This document shows, piece after piece, positions 55,751 through 64,000 of a DNA stretch of 64,000 nt. The notes under the pieces were generated by a model, which ran no database searches, was not told the origin of the DNA, and saw nothing but the letters and a program-made list of their open reading frames with translations. Source of the DNA: Providencia rettgeri (GTDB lineage: Bacteria > Pseudomonadota > Gammaproteobacteria > Enterobacterales > Enterobacteriaceae). The DNA is taken from NCBI RefSeq assembly GCF_001874625.1, contig NZ_CP017671.1, positions 3,720,001 through 3,784,000 on the forward strand, in the 5' to 3' direction. A program made the position numbers and the translations under genes. Each line of letters begins with the position of its first letter. The stretch's first letter is position 1.

Positions 55751-56617
55751 TTAACCCACCATTTTTTGCTCAACACTAAATAGATTTTTTCTATAATCAC
55801 TTGGTGTTAATGATGTTAACTCTTTAAATTTTTTCACAAATAAACTGGGGCTACTATACCCTGATTCAAATGCAATATCGGTAATTGAATAATTAGTTAT
55901 TTCAAGCTGTTTTTTAGCAAAATTAATTCTTATATCATTAATAATTTGCATCGGCGTTTTGCCATAATATCGTTTTGTTGCGCGAGTTAAATACTCTTGT
56001 GATTTGCCAGTAATTGTTATCATATTTTGCAACGCACTTTCACTAAACATCGCGATATCATGCATTTCTTCCAATGTACTTTTTAACCATTGGGGGGCAT
56101 CATCCCGCATGCTTTTCTCACGAAAATGGCGTAACCGATTAACTACGTTAAATGTAACTAATTCAATAAATTCATTAAATTCACTATCGCGGAAGTTCAA
56201 TGATGCGATTACCGATTCGATATAAGCCATAAATTCATTTTTTAATTGGTAGCTTTGTGATGCAACAAAGCAATTTGGTAATAATGGCAAATAATGCTTA
56301 TCGAAAAATGATTTACTGATACCCACATTTAATATCCGTGTAGGACCAAAGTCATAAGCACTTTCATGGTAGGAGCCAATTGGTAGAAATACAAAATCCC
56401 CACGCTCTAATAAAACTTTTTTTCCATTTATAATTTGATAACAACGACCAGTTAGAACAATCATATATTCATAATAATCGTGTTGATGCAGTCCACTTGC
56501 ACTCTCAACTTTATTATAAATAAAGACATGAAAGGTTTTATTATTAAAAAGTTCACTTTCTTGAACCAATTTAATCTCAGCATTAGTGTCGGTTCTATTC
56601 ATCAGTGTCTGCATCAT
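55751..56617 (-). CDS. chbR: Chitobiose operon regulator ChbR (AraC family)
   Basis: This 288-residue dual regulator has an N-terminal cupin-like sensing domain ([18 protein letters not shown]) and a C-terminal AraC helix-turn-helix ([20 protein letters not shown]). Two adjacent ATGs start it. In E. coli ChbR represses without inducer and activates with chitobiose derivatives. Its place within the operon, between chbA and chbF, is the same here. Confidence 0.93.
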   Translation of the reverse strand: MMQTLMNRTDTNAEIKLVQESELFNNKTFHVFIYNKVESASGLHQHDYYEYMIVLTGRCYQIINGKKVLLERGDFVFLPIGSYHESAYDFGPTRILNVGISKSFFDKHYLPLLPNCFVASQSYQLKNEFMAYIESVIASLNFRDSEFNEFIELVTFNVVNRLRHFREKSMRDDAPQWLKSTLEEMHDIAMFSESALQNMITITGKSQEYLTRATKRYYGKTPMQIINDIRINFAKKQLEITNYSITDIAFESGYSSPSLFVKKFKELTSLTPSDYRKNLFSVEQKMVG

Positions 56618-56627
56618 GAGCCTCTCT

Positions 56628-56972
56628 CTAATGATTTATTTTTTCATGTAACTCAATTAATTCTGTAATTAATTCACGGGCTAACATAGCATTCATTAAG
56701 TGATCTTGAGCATGAACAAGAACTAAACTCACTTTGATTCTCCCTTCTCCCATATCACTTTCAATCAATTGAGTTTGTACTTTATGAGCTTCATTTAATG
56801 AAGCATGAGACTGCTCCATTAAACTTTTCGCTGTCACGAAATCACCCGCTTTGGCTTTTTTCAGCGCAGTGTAGGCTAAACTTCGAGCTTGCCCCGCATT
56901 AATAATTAACCCCATGACAACTTCTTCTAGTTCATTGCTTGCGTCTTCTTGGATATCATCAAGTTCAAACAT
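56628..56972 (-). CDS. chbA: Chitobiose PTS component IIA
   Basis: This 114-residue helical IIA protein of the lactose/chitobiose family has the segment [15 protein letters not shown]. The first histidine, H87, fits the phosphorylated residue of the family. It passes phosphate from HPr to ChbB. It is 10 bases before chbR and 44 after chbC. Confidence 0.95.
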   Translation of the reverse strand: MFELDDIQEDASNELEEVVMGLIINAGQARSLAYTALKKAKAGDFVTAKSLMEQSHASLNEAHKVQTQLIESDMGEGRIKVSLVLVHAQDHLMNAMLARELITELIELHEKINH

Positions 56973-57016
56973 ATTTTTATCTCGACTTAAATGGGAGGAG
57001 CAAGCTCCTCCATATT

Positions 57017-58375
57017 TTAAAACTTCAGTGCATTCGCAATATCTTCTTCACTTTCTTCTTCATCTATCGTGTTTTGGGCTTTATTCGAAATGACCACAAA
57101 CGGTAGATAAACAAGAACAGCAACACCAAGGTTGAATAAGGCAAGTAATAAGGCAGCAATACTTCCATTGGTGTTAAAGAAAGCAGCCAAACCTGTTGGC
57201 ATCGTCCACGGAGCAATATTTGTCACCGGTGGGATGATCCCTAAAGAATATGCTGCCACCATTATTCCTGCCAATAATGGCTGAATCAAAATAAAGGGGA
57301 TAAACATCACAGGATTCATAATGATCGGTAAACCAAAAATAATAGGCTCATTAATTTGGAAGATACCTGCAGGTAAAGCTAACTTAGCAACTTGGCGATG
57401 ATCAGCACGACGTGAAGCAATAAAAATTGCAATAATCAGACCTAATGTCGCCCCTGTTCCACCTAAAAACACATAGGAGTCAAGCATAGGCTTCGCCCAC
57501 ATATGGAAGGATTTACCAGCTGCAATTGCTGCGTCAACTGAGCCATACTCTGCATATAAAGAAACGTTTTCTAATGCCCAAGGCGTCATAATACCGCTAT
57601 CTAACGCCGTTAATGCTAATGAACCATGGATACCAAAAAACCACAGCAGCGACGTAAAGACCACATAAGCCCATCCAACCACATTTCCCATCGATGCTAA
57701 AGGCGTTGAAACACTATCCATGATAATTTGATGAAAATTAGTGCTAATCCCCGTTAGCGCCCATGACACTATTCCCATAATAGATAAGATAATAAAACCA
57801 GGAATAAGTGCAGAAAACGAACGTGAAACTGATGGCGGAACGCTATCTGGTAATTTGATAACCCAATTACGGCGGACAATAAAAGTGAACATTTCAGCGA
57901 CGACTAATCCTAAAATAATCCCTGAAATGATATTTGCTCCACCCAACCAATTCGCCCCAACGGCATAGGCACCATTTACATCATAAGGTGTTACTGTCAT
58001 AAAAGAAGCTATAGCAAGTAACCCTGCGGCTAGCGGGTCAACTTTGCGTTCTTCTGCTAATGCCATGGCAATAAAGAAAGGGGCCATTAGAGACATAATA
58101 CCTAGTGTCCCATTATAAACATTTCCCCCTATCACTTTAAAACCGTTTAATGTTTCGATTGTTGAAGGTTCTAATCGAACACCTAAAGAATAAAAAAACG
58201 ACCCTGTATCAAAACTAAGAAAAACATTATTAATTAGTACAAACATAGCCCCAACGAGTGTTAGAGGCATTATTCTAATAAAACCATTCTTTATTGCATT
58301 AACATGAGGCTGCTTTCCCAATCGAACCGCGAATGGAAGGAGTACCTTTTCAAGCGAAGTGATAACAAGACTCAT
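57017..58375 (-). CDS. chbC: Chitobiose PTS component IIC
   Basis: This membrane permease of the chitobiose phosphotransferase system has about ten spans and the family blocks [16 protein letters not shown] and [17 protein letters not shown], the latter with the substrate-binding glutamate. The start at 58375 ([14 protein letters not shown]) fits the family; the frame extends to 58408 with little support. It works with ChbB and ChbA. Confidence 0.95.
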   Translation of the reverse strand: MSLVITSLEKVLLPFAVRLGKQPHVNAIKNGFIRIMPLTLVGAMFVLINNVFLSFDTGSFFYSLGVRLEPSTIETLNGFKVIGGNVYNGTLGIMSLMAPFFIAMALAEERKVDPLAAGLLAIASFMTVTPYDVNGAYAVGANWLGGANIISGIILGLVVAEMFTFIVRRNWVIKLPDSVPPSVSRSFSALIPGFIILSIMGIVSWALTGISTNFHQIIMDSVSTPLASMGNVVGWAYVVFTSLLWFFGIHGSLALTALDSGIMTPWALENVSLYAEYGSVDAAIAAGKSFHMWAKPMLDSYVFLGGTGATLGLIIAIFIASRRADHRQVAKLALPAGIFQINEPIIFGLPIIMNPVMFIPFILIQPLLAGIMVAAYSLGIIPPVTNIAPWTMPTGLAAFFNTNGSIAALLLALFNLGVAVLVYLPFVVISNKAQNTIDEEESEEDIANALKF

Positions 58376-58488
58376 AAAAATACCCTCAATTTTTTGAGTA
58401 TGCTCCATTCTTAATTAGCTAAAGATCGTATTAGCACCAATATCGATGGAGTTATTATGTAATAGAGGTAGTTAGTAGCGCTCTAATA

Positions 58489-58809
58489 TTAACCTGCTGT
58501 TTGGTTTTTAATGATTGCCACGGCCGCTTTTAACACTCCTAATCCATCAACCTTGCCGTACAAAAGTGAGTCAATCACCTCAACGGGTTTGTTCGGCAAT
58601 AATTTTTGAATATCAGATTGCATCCAAGCAATTTGCGGCCCAAGTAATACCAAATCAGCATCGACACCTTTTTCTGCTGCTAAGCTTTCAGGGAAAGCTT
58701 CAATGTTGACTGGTACATCATATTTCTCTGCCTGTTGCCTCATTTTGTTAACTAGCAGTGAGGTAGACATCCCCGCAGAACAAAATAAATAGATATTTTT
58801 TTTCTTCAT
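58489..58809 (-). CDS. chbB: Chitobiose PTS component IIB
   Basis: This 106-residue IIB protein has the phosphocysteine loop [16 protein letters not shown] with C10. It takes phosphate from ChbA and gives it to the sugar during uptake by ChbC. It is the first gene of chbBCARFG. Confidence 0.95.
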   Translation of the reverse strand: MKKKNIYLFCSAGMSTSLLVNKMRQQAEKYDVPVNIEAFPESLAAEKGVDADLVLLGPQIAWMQSDIQKLLPNKPVEVIDSLLYGKVDGLGVLKAAVAIIKNQTAG

Positions 58810-59134
58810 TCCTTATCCTTAGATTCGTTCTATCTTTTAATTACCGCTGTAATTTATAAGTTTTTTTGCAGACTTACAGCATTTACTAACACTACAAACT
58901 AAAAATAAAAATTCTTTCTAGTTGAATGAAGTATACGTACTTCCCCTAGTTTTCGATATTTCAATGTCATCAAGAATTGTCTCTCATTGACTAATCGTTA
59001 TGACCCCCCTCACATTTATACAAATATTTTGCGTTAATAAAAAAGTTATATTGATATCAAAAAAGCAAAGGCTGGTGAATATATTGATAAATCGAAGGGA
59101 TTTTGGCTGATATTTTAGATAGTTAATAAAAGAA
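58810..59134. promoter_or_regulatory. chb operon upstream region with a candidate CRP site
   Basis: About 325 AT-rich bases lie upstream of chbB. At 58999-59014 TATGA-N6-TCACA matches the CRP consensus in nine of ten conserved positions, about 190 bases before chbB. E. coli chb is controlled by CRP, NagC and ChbR; I could not assign NagC or ChbR sites here. Confidence 0.5.
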
Positions 59135-59162
59135 AAAGGCTCAATATAACTATTGAGCCTTT
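59135..59162 (-). terminator. Terminator after nlpE
   Basis: A perfect 12-base stem (AAAGGCTCAATA / TATTGAGCCTTT) with a 4-base loop, followed on the minus strand by a T-rich run, ends nlpE ahead of the chb promoter. Confidence 0.92.
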
Positions 59163-59184
59163 AATAGAAATGGATGTACTAAGA

Positions 59185-59841
59185 TTAGTTACAAGAAGCA
59201 GATTTATCGAAATTGATGTTACCTGTAGGAACTAATGCAGGATCAAATTGACCATCTTCCATTGATGGACGAACAGTATAATAACCTTCTAACTCAACAT
59301 ACACCGGTGTTCCACCATCAATACCTGTTTCACTATATGCTTTTTCTAATTCAATACCTGATGCTGAATATTGGCGCCCACTTTCACATTCAGTGAACAC
59401 AGCAGCGTCCGCCATATAACGGTACTGACCTATTTTTTTGCTTGGCTTAACTTTCTCTAACGTATAATTCATTTGCGATTCAATCGGATTACCTTCTAAA
59501 TCAAGTAAAGTAACCGACTTCCCATCCGCAGCTTGAGAGAAATAAGTATTCTCACCTTTTGGGTTAGTTGTGCGTAATTTGTTATCTTCAATAGCCCATT
59601 TACCTGAATCATGGAAAGCACTATCGCCATCCTTTGTTCCTAAATAGATCAATTGCTCAACATAGCTGCCATCTTGGTTAACTAATAAGGTTGCTTCAAT
59701 ACCAGAACAGTCTGCACAAGGTAGTACACCTGTGTAAACATTATCTACTGGTGATGATTCTGTATTTTTTGCAACTGTCTGACAGCCAGCTAACGTGACA
59801 GCCCCAACAGCCATTAATACTAACATTAGTGATTTTTTCAT
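59185..59841 (-). CDS. nlpE: Copper/adhesion stress lipoprotein NlpE
   Basis: This outer membrane lipoprotein has signal peptide and lipobox (AVTLAGC) and the N-terminal CXXC of NlpE (PCADCSGIEATL). The C-terminal domain has a second cysteine pair (FTECESG and the final SCN). NlpE activates the Cpx response on surface contact, lipoprotein stress or copper. The start at 59841 gives a proper signal; a longer frame begins at 59865. Confidence 0.93.
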   Translation of the reverse strand: MKKSLMLVLMAVGAVTLAGCQTVAKNTESSPVDNVYTGVLPCADCSGIEATLLVNQDGSYVEQLIYLGTKDGDSAFHDSGKWAIEDNKLRTTNPKGENTYFSQAADGKSVTLLDLEGNPIESQMNYTLEKVKPSKKIGQYRYMADAAVFTECESGRQYSASGIELEKAYSETGIDGGTPVYVELEGYYTVRPSMEDGQFDPALVPTGNINFDKSASCN

Positions 59842-60112
59842 TATAATACCCTTAAAATCATACATTTTTATTCGTTAACCGATTTCTCAATCATAACATT
59901 TCAAAACTTAAAAAAACGGCAGGGATAAGAAAATTCGGACATTACTGATAAAATACGTTATGAATTAATTTAATGAATAAGAATTGTCTTTTTCCTCTAG
60001 CTACGATTATAGTTATTAAATTTACTGTGCTATTATCGTAGCAAGCGCTTTTTTGCTTGATACAACATGTTCAAGGCGGCAATAACCGCCACTAACACAG
60101 TGGTGAGGGAAT

Positions 60113-60376
60113 ATGTCTACAGATACTGAATATCAACCTATCAATTGTGATGATTACGAATATCTAGAAATTGCATGCCAACGTCAATTAAAGTTACAGA
60201 TAAAACTTAATGACGGCGAGAATATTGAAGGGCAGGCCAGTGATTTGCTCCTGCGAAAAAAAGTCGAGTACCTGATTGTTGAAACGCATGAAGGAACCAA
60301 GGAACTACGACTGGATTGCATAAACTCCTTCAGTCATCCAGAAATCGGCACAATTGTTGTCGACCACTCTCACTAA
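60113..60376 (+). CDS. rof: Rho-binding antiterminator Rof (YaeO)
   Basis: This 87-residue acidic protein has the Rof pattern (PINCDDYEYLEIACQR ... EGQASDLLLRKKVEYL). It binds Rho and blocks its access to RNA, reducing Rho-dependent termination. It is convergent with tilS, in the same tilS-rof-nlpE neighbourhood as in E. coli. Confidence 0.93.
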   Translation: MSTDTEYQPINCDDYEYLEIACQRQLKLQIKLNDGENIEGQASDLLLRKKVEYLIVETHEGTKELRLDCINSFSHPEIGTIVVDHSH

Positions 60377-60439
60377 TACTCACATTATTGAGTCCTTCTA
60401 TCCCCCCTTATGATAATCACAGTCATAAGGGGTTTCTCT

Positions 60440-61789
60440 TTATAACAGCGCCTTAAATACACTGCCTTGCTGCCAATCAATCGCTATCCCTAATTGTGTC
60501 TCATCAGCCAGCCCTTCAGGCGTAATAAAACAACCTACAGCCGTGATAAGCTGGTCATTATAATAAACTAGAGGCACTCGCTCACGCATCCACGGAGCAA
60601 CCCCCAGTTCTTGCCATAGCTTTTTGCTACTTCTTGAACGATGGCGACCCACGATATTCAATGTGCCTTGCAACCCAAAGCGAATAGTTGCTGTTTCATG
60701 AGGCAACGGAGGGCGTATTTGCCCTTGCCCAGCCATAACATGAAGTACACCAAGAGATTCTGGCAATTCAAATGGTTTTGGATAATGCCATTGAAACTGC
60801 TTGTTCGCTAAACTATTAATACGCTTAATAACCCATAATGCCCCTTGGTACCGACGAACTTCAAATTGGCCTAATCGGCAAATTGGGTCGGCATCTTGTC
60901 GAGCTAAAGCAACTTCTTGCCAAATTCGTTCTAATTGGTTAAAAGGTGGCATCGGGAGTTGATGCAAACCTATCCAACGGCGGATTAATGCATTACGCTT
61001 TGATAATGAACAATCTTGTAGGTCATCAATAAATAGCCCACCTCGATAATCCATCATGCCTTCTAGCGTTTCCTTCAATAATTCATCAAGTAACGTTTCT
61101 TGTTCAGCACATAAAGCTGCGCTACGAGCAACAGCATGCGGAAAGTGCGGCCAACGTTCTGTTAATGCAGGCATGATATGTAGACGAAGAAAATTCCTAT
61201 CATAGCGATCATCTTGGTTACTATCGTCCTCAACCCACGCAAGTTGGTTTTCCTGCATGTAAGTTTCTAACTCAACACGTGGCGTTGAAAGTAACGGGCG
61301 CAATAGCCACGTAGCCCCACTCAAAGCAAGAAATGGTAACGATTCAGGCATAGATGATAACCCTGCGGGGCCACTGCCTCTCTTAAGCGCCAACATAAAT
61401 GTTTCTGCTTGGTCATCAAGATGCTGTGCCGTCACTAGGATTTCATTTGCCATTAACTCTTCACGGTAAGCTTGATACCGCGCATCGCGTGCGGCTGCTT
61501 CAACCCCTTTTTGGCTGGGGTCAACCGTCACATGTCGGCAAATAAAAGGGATATCCCACTGTGAGCATAACTGAGCACAATGTTGTTCCCACGCATCCGC
61601 TTTATGGTTTAGCCCATGATGAATATGTATTGCGCGGATACTCAATGTAGGAAGGTGAGTTTGCCGAATTTGAAAAAGGGCATGCAATAACACCGTTGAG
61701 TCAATGCCGCCACTAAAGCCCACCAATAGCTGCTCAAAACCCTGTATTTTATTTAAAATACGCTCAATGATGATATTTGATTGCTGCAC
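60440..61789 (-). CDS. tilS: tRNA(Ile)-lysidine synthase TilS
   Basis: This essential enzyme converts C34 of tRNA-Ile(CAU) to lysidine. The PP-loop FSGGIDSTVLLHAL, the HIHHGLN block, the RRRF-like linker (YDRNFLRLHIMP) and a C-terminal substrate-binding domain are present. A GTG at 61789 behind AAGGGTAGG gives 449 residues and no overlap with the transporter stop. Another GTG at 61810 is possible. Confidence 0.94.
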   Translation of the reverse strand: MQQSNIIIERILNKIQGFEQLLVGFSGGIDSTVLLHALFQIRQTHLPTLSIRAIHIHHGLNHKADAWEQHCAQLCSQWDIPFICRHVTVDPSQKGVEAAARDARYQAYREELMANEILVTAQHLDDQAETFMLALKRGSGPAGLSSMPESLPFLALSGATWLLRPLLSTPRVELETYMQENQLAWVEDDSNQDDRYDRNFLRLHIMPALTERWPHFPHAVARSAALCAEQETLLDELLKETLEGMMDYRGGLFIDDLQDCSLSKRNALIRRWIGLHQLPMPPFNQLERIWQEVALARQDADPICRLGQFEVRRYQGALWVIKRINSLANKQFQWHYPKPFELPESLGVLHVMAGQGQIRPPLPHETATIRFGLQGTLNIVGRHRSRSSKKLWQELGVAPWMRERVPLVYYNDQLITAVGCFITPEGLADETQLGIAIDWQQGSVFKALL

Positions 61790-61802
61790 TATTAGCCTAC
61801 CC

Positions 61803-62693
61803 TTATTCACGATTTCTGACTTTCCCTTTTATACCAACACATAAAACACCTGAAATGATCACAAGCAACACCCCTATGATATAGGCGATTTCAAACGGAT
61901 CACTTAAAATTAATACCAACCACAGCACCGATAGTACAGGGGACAAAAACACGACAGAGGCGATTTTTGCCGAATGGCCCGTATTCATTGCTTTAAACCA
62001 TAGAATATACGAAACGCCGTTGATTAAAATACCATTAATCAGTGTTGGCCAAAAAGCAGCTTTTGAGGGTAACTGTACTTCGCTAAACAGTAGCAGTAGC
62101 ACAAGCGAGGTCAGTGTGGAGAAGATAAATAGCCATACTGTACTGATATAAGGGTCGATCGAATATTGCCGAGAAAAAACGGACATTAGCGCAAAACAAA
62201 AAGCACCACTAAAGACTAATAATAGCGCCGTTGGGTTTTCTACATGCAGCTGAGTAATTTGCCCCTTGGTAAAGGTAATTATCACGGCAATAAACCCAAT
62301 AATAATGCCAACTATTTGCCTACCCGCTAACTTATCCTTTAATAATACCACTGACAGCAAAATAATAATTAATGGCCAACTGTACTGAATAACTAAGACT
62401 GCAATTCCATTTTCGATGGAATAACCGTAATACAATAGTAAGTAGAACAAACAATCCAAAAAACCAAGAATAAACACTTTTTTTATCGTGTTTCTAGGTA
62501 AAATAAACAGCTTACTCACTTTATAGCCAGAACCTAAAGCAACAATCACGACAGATATTGCTGATATCAAATTAGACCAAAATAGAAACTGAAAACTATC
62601 CATTCCTGCTTGCCCTAAACGGGAAACAATAGGAATAAAGCTCCATATCAATACACAAGCCAAAGCGTACATTAGGTAATTATATTGTCTCAC
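61803..62693 (-). CDS. EamA/DMT-family transporter
   Basis: This 296-residue membrane protein has about ten spans and two repeated EamA domains (conserved ends ...VVLLKDKLAGRQIVG and ...GVLLVIISGV). It belongs to the drug/metabolite transporter superfamily; the substrate is unknown. The start is a GTG at 62693, supported by AGGA seven bases upstream. It lies between accA and tilS, where E. coli has ldcC and yaeR. Confidence 0.85.
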   Translation of the reverse strand: MRQYNYLMYALACVLIWSFIPIVSRLGQAGMDSFQFLFWSNLISAISVVIVALGSGYKVSKLFILPRNTIKKVFILGFLDCLFYLLLYYGYSIENGIAVLVIQYSWPLIIILLSVVLLKDKLAGRQIVGIIIGFIAVIITFTKGQITQLHVENPTALLLVFSGAFCFALMSVFSRQYSIDPYISTVWLFIFSTLTSLVLLLLFSEVQLPSKAAFWPTLINGILINGVSYILWFKAMNTGHSAKIASVVFLSPVLSVLWLVLILSDPFEIAYIIGVLLVIISGVLCVGIKGKVRNRE

Positions 62694-62773
62694 TTTAGTT
62701 CCTATCTATTGTTCTTCTTAGCAGATAACCGAATGGCAATTTAGACCTTAACTTATCGGTTATATTAGAAAAT

Positions 62774-62812
62774 AAAAAACGGGAGCAAGCAAAAGCAAAC
62801 TCCCGTTTTTTT
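62774..62812. terminator. Terminator after accA
   Basis: A perfect 12-base stem (AAAAAACGGGAG / CTCCCGTTTTTT) with a 15-base loop lies between accA and the transporter gene. It is flanked by T tracts in both directions and ends accA on the minus strand. Confidence 0.92.
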
Positions 62813-62832
62813 AACTAATTAACGACTCGCAA

Positions 62833-63792
62833 TTAGCAGTAACCGTATTCCATTAAACGTTGGTAACGACGGTTTTTCAACGCTTCCGCGTCTAATAACT
62901 CTAATTCGTTAAGGTCTTCAGTGAGGCGAGCTTTTAAATGCTCTGCAATCTCATCATAATTACGATGAGCACCACCTAAAGGTTCAGCCACAACATTATC
63001 AATTAGTTTCAATTCTTTCAGACGAGGTGCGGTGATCCCCATCGCCTCAGCCGCTAATGGGGCTTTATCAGCGCTTTTCCACAGAATGGATGCGCAGCCT
63101 TCCGGCGAAATAACAGAATAAGTACTGTATTGCAACATGTTGACTTTATCGCCAACACCGATTGCCAGTGCCCCACCTGAACCACCTTCACCAATAACGG
63201 TACAAATAACCGGAACGGAGAGGCGTGACATCTCACGTAAGTTACGAGCAATAGCTTCTGATTGACCGCGCTCTTCAGCACCAACACCAGGGTATGCGCC
63301 TGGAGTATCAATGAATGTAATAATCGGTAGATTAAAGCGTTCAGCCAATTCCATCAAACGCAAAGCCTTGCGATAACCTTCAGGAGCTGGCATACCAAAA
63401 TTACGACGGATTTTTTCTTTTGTTTCACGCCCTTTTTGGTGACCAATAATCATCACTGGACGACCATCTAAACGTGCCATTCCGCCCACAATAGCTTTAT
63501 CATCCGCATAGGCACGGTCGCCCGCTAATTCTTGGAAATCGGTAAAAATGCGCGGGATATAATCCAAAGTATAAGGACGACGTGGATGACGAGCAAGTTT
63601 AGCAATTTGCCAAGCACCCAGATCAGAGAAAATTTTACGTGTCAGTTCAACACTCTTTTCACGTAAACGAGCAACCTCTTCATCTAGGTTGACTTCTAAG
63701 TTGTTATCTTGACGGCTAACCGCTGTTAGAGAATCAATTTTCGCCTCTAATTCCGCAATTGGCTGTTCAAAATCAAGAAAATCCAGACTCAT
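62833..63792 (-). CDS. accA: Acetyl-CoA carboxylase carboxyltransferase subunit alpha
   Basis: This 319-residue subunit, exactly the E. coli length, moves the carboxyl group from biotin to acetyl-CoA with AccD in the first step of fatty acid synthesis. The crotonase-like blocks [16 protein letters not shown] and [15 protein letters not shown] are intact. It follows dnaE by 12 bases, as in E. coli. Confidence 0.98.
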   Translation of the reverse strand: MSLDFLDFEQPIAELEAKIDSLTAVSRQDNNLEVNLDEEVARLREKSVELTRKIFSDLGAWQIAKLARHPRRPYTLDYIPRIFTDFQELAGDRAYADDKAIVGGMARLDGRPVMIIGHQKGRETKEKIRRNFGMPAPEGYRKALRLMELAERFNLPIITFIDTPGAYPGVGAEERGQSEAIARNLREMSRLSVPVICTVIGEGGSGGALAIGVGDKVNMLQYSTYSVISPEGCASILWKSADKAPLAAEAMGITAPRLKELKLIDNVVAEPLGGAHRNYDEIAEHLKARLTEDLNELELLDAEALKNRRYQRLMEYGYC

Positions 63793-63804
63793 AATATTCC
63801 TATT

Positions 63805-64000
63805 TTAGTCAAATTCTAATTCTACCTGCTCACTACCCAGCAGAGTTCGAAGATCGTTCAGAAGGGGATCTACGGGTGTCACACGCCAAACAACGCCAAA
63901 TTTAAGCTTAGCTCTGGCATCATCCTTCTGGTAATACAAATGAACCGGGATCGTTCCTGAACGGTGAGGTTCAAGAGTACTACGAAGCCGATTCAGTAAT
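63805..64000 (-). CDS. dnaE: DNA polymerase III alpha subunit, C-terminal end (partial)
   Basis: The last 64 or so codons of dnaE enter from the right edge. They read through [19 protein letters not shown] and [21 protein letters not shown] before TAA at 63805-63807. This matches the C-terminal tail of DnaE, which contacts the tau subunit and the clamp. The rest lies outside the window. Confidence 0.95.
   Translation of the reverse strand, partial: LLNRLRSTLEPHRSGTIPVHLYYQKDDARAKLKFGVVWRVTPVDPLLNDLRTLLGSEQVELEFD

Overview
The window looks like chromosome from a low-GC member of the Enterobacterales, most likely a Providencia-type Morganellaceae. This rests on E. coli-like proteins and synteny, an AT-rich base composition, an rrn operon with an Ile-Ala spacer, ERIC repeats and strongly conserved core genes. 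No species can be fixed from the sequence alone. No phage, insertion sequence or CRISPR array was found.

Layout. (1) 1-11.3 kb is an accessory block for exported molybdenum hydroxylases. A divergent mocA-like/xdhC pair (minus) faces two tandem paralogous operons (plus). Each operon encodes a Tat-exported molybdopterin subunit, a [2Fe-2S] subunit and a membrane-anchored triheme cytochrome c. (2) 11.4-26.9 kb is a conserved core block: a LprI-like protein, mutS, miaE, then on the minus strand rpoS, nlpD, pcm, surE, truD, ispF, ispD, ftsB, cysC, cysN, cysD and cysG. cysG carries a one-base frameshift in a G run. (3) 27.2-27.8 kb is a five-copy head-to-tail array of 125-bp ERIC elements. (4) 27.8-32.1 kb is cysJIH. 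(5) 32.3-40.8 kb holds queD, yagU, queE, a ProY-like permease, an operon of an SQR-like flavoprotein, a DUF1641 protein and methionine gamma-lyase, a DUF1287 protein and yafD. (6) 41.1-47.0 kb is a complete rRNA operon on the minus strand. (7) 47.1-53.4 kb holds gmhB, the MetJ-controlled metNIQ operon, rcsF, trmO and proS. (8) 53.5-58.8 kb is the chitobiose operon chbBCARFG. (9) 58.8-64 kb holds nlpE, rof, tilS, an EamA transporter, accA and the 3' end of dnaE.

How it fits together. Sulfur metabolism dominates. cysDNC activates sulfate, cysH and cysJI reduce it, and cysG would make the siroheme that CysI needs. metNIQ imports methionine, while methionine gamma-lyase degrades it next to a sulfide:quinone-oxidoreductase-like flavoprotein. 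The molybdenum block pairs cofactor maturation (MocA/XdhC) with two periplasmic oxidases whose electrons probably pass through c-type hemes to the respiratory chain.

Relative to E. coli as I remember it, the region joins the mutS-cysJIH neighbourhood to the yafD-rrnH-dnaE neighbourhood. The genes at the junction (yagU, the permease, the SQR/lyase operon) and the chb insertion between nlpE and proS are the accessory parts.
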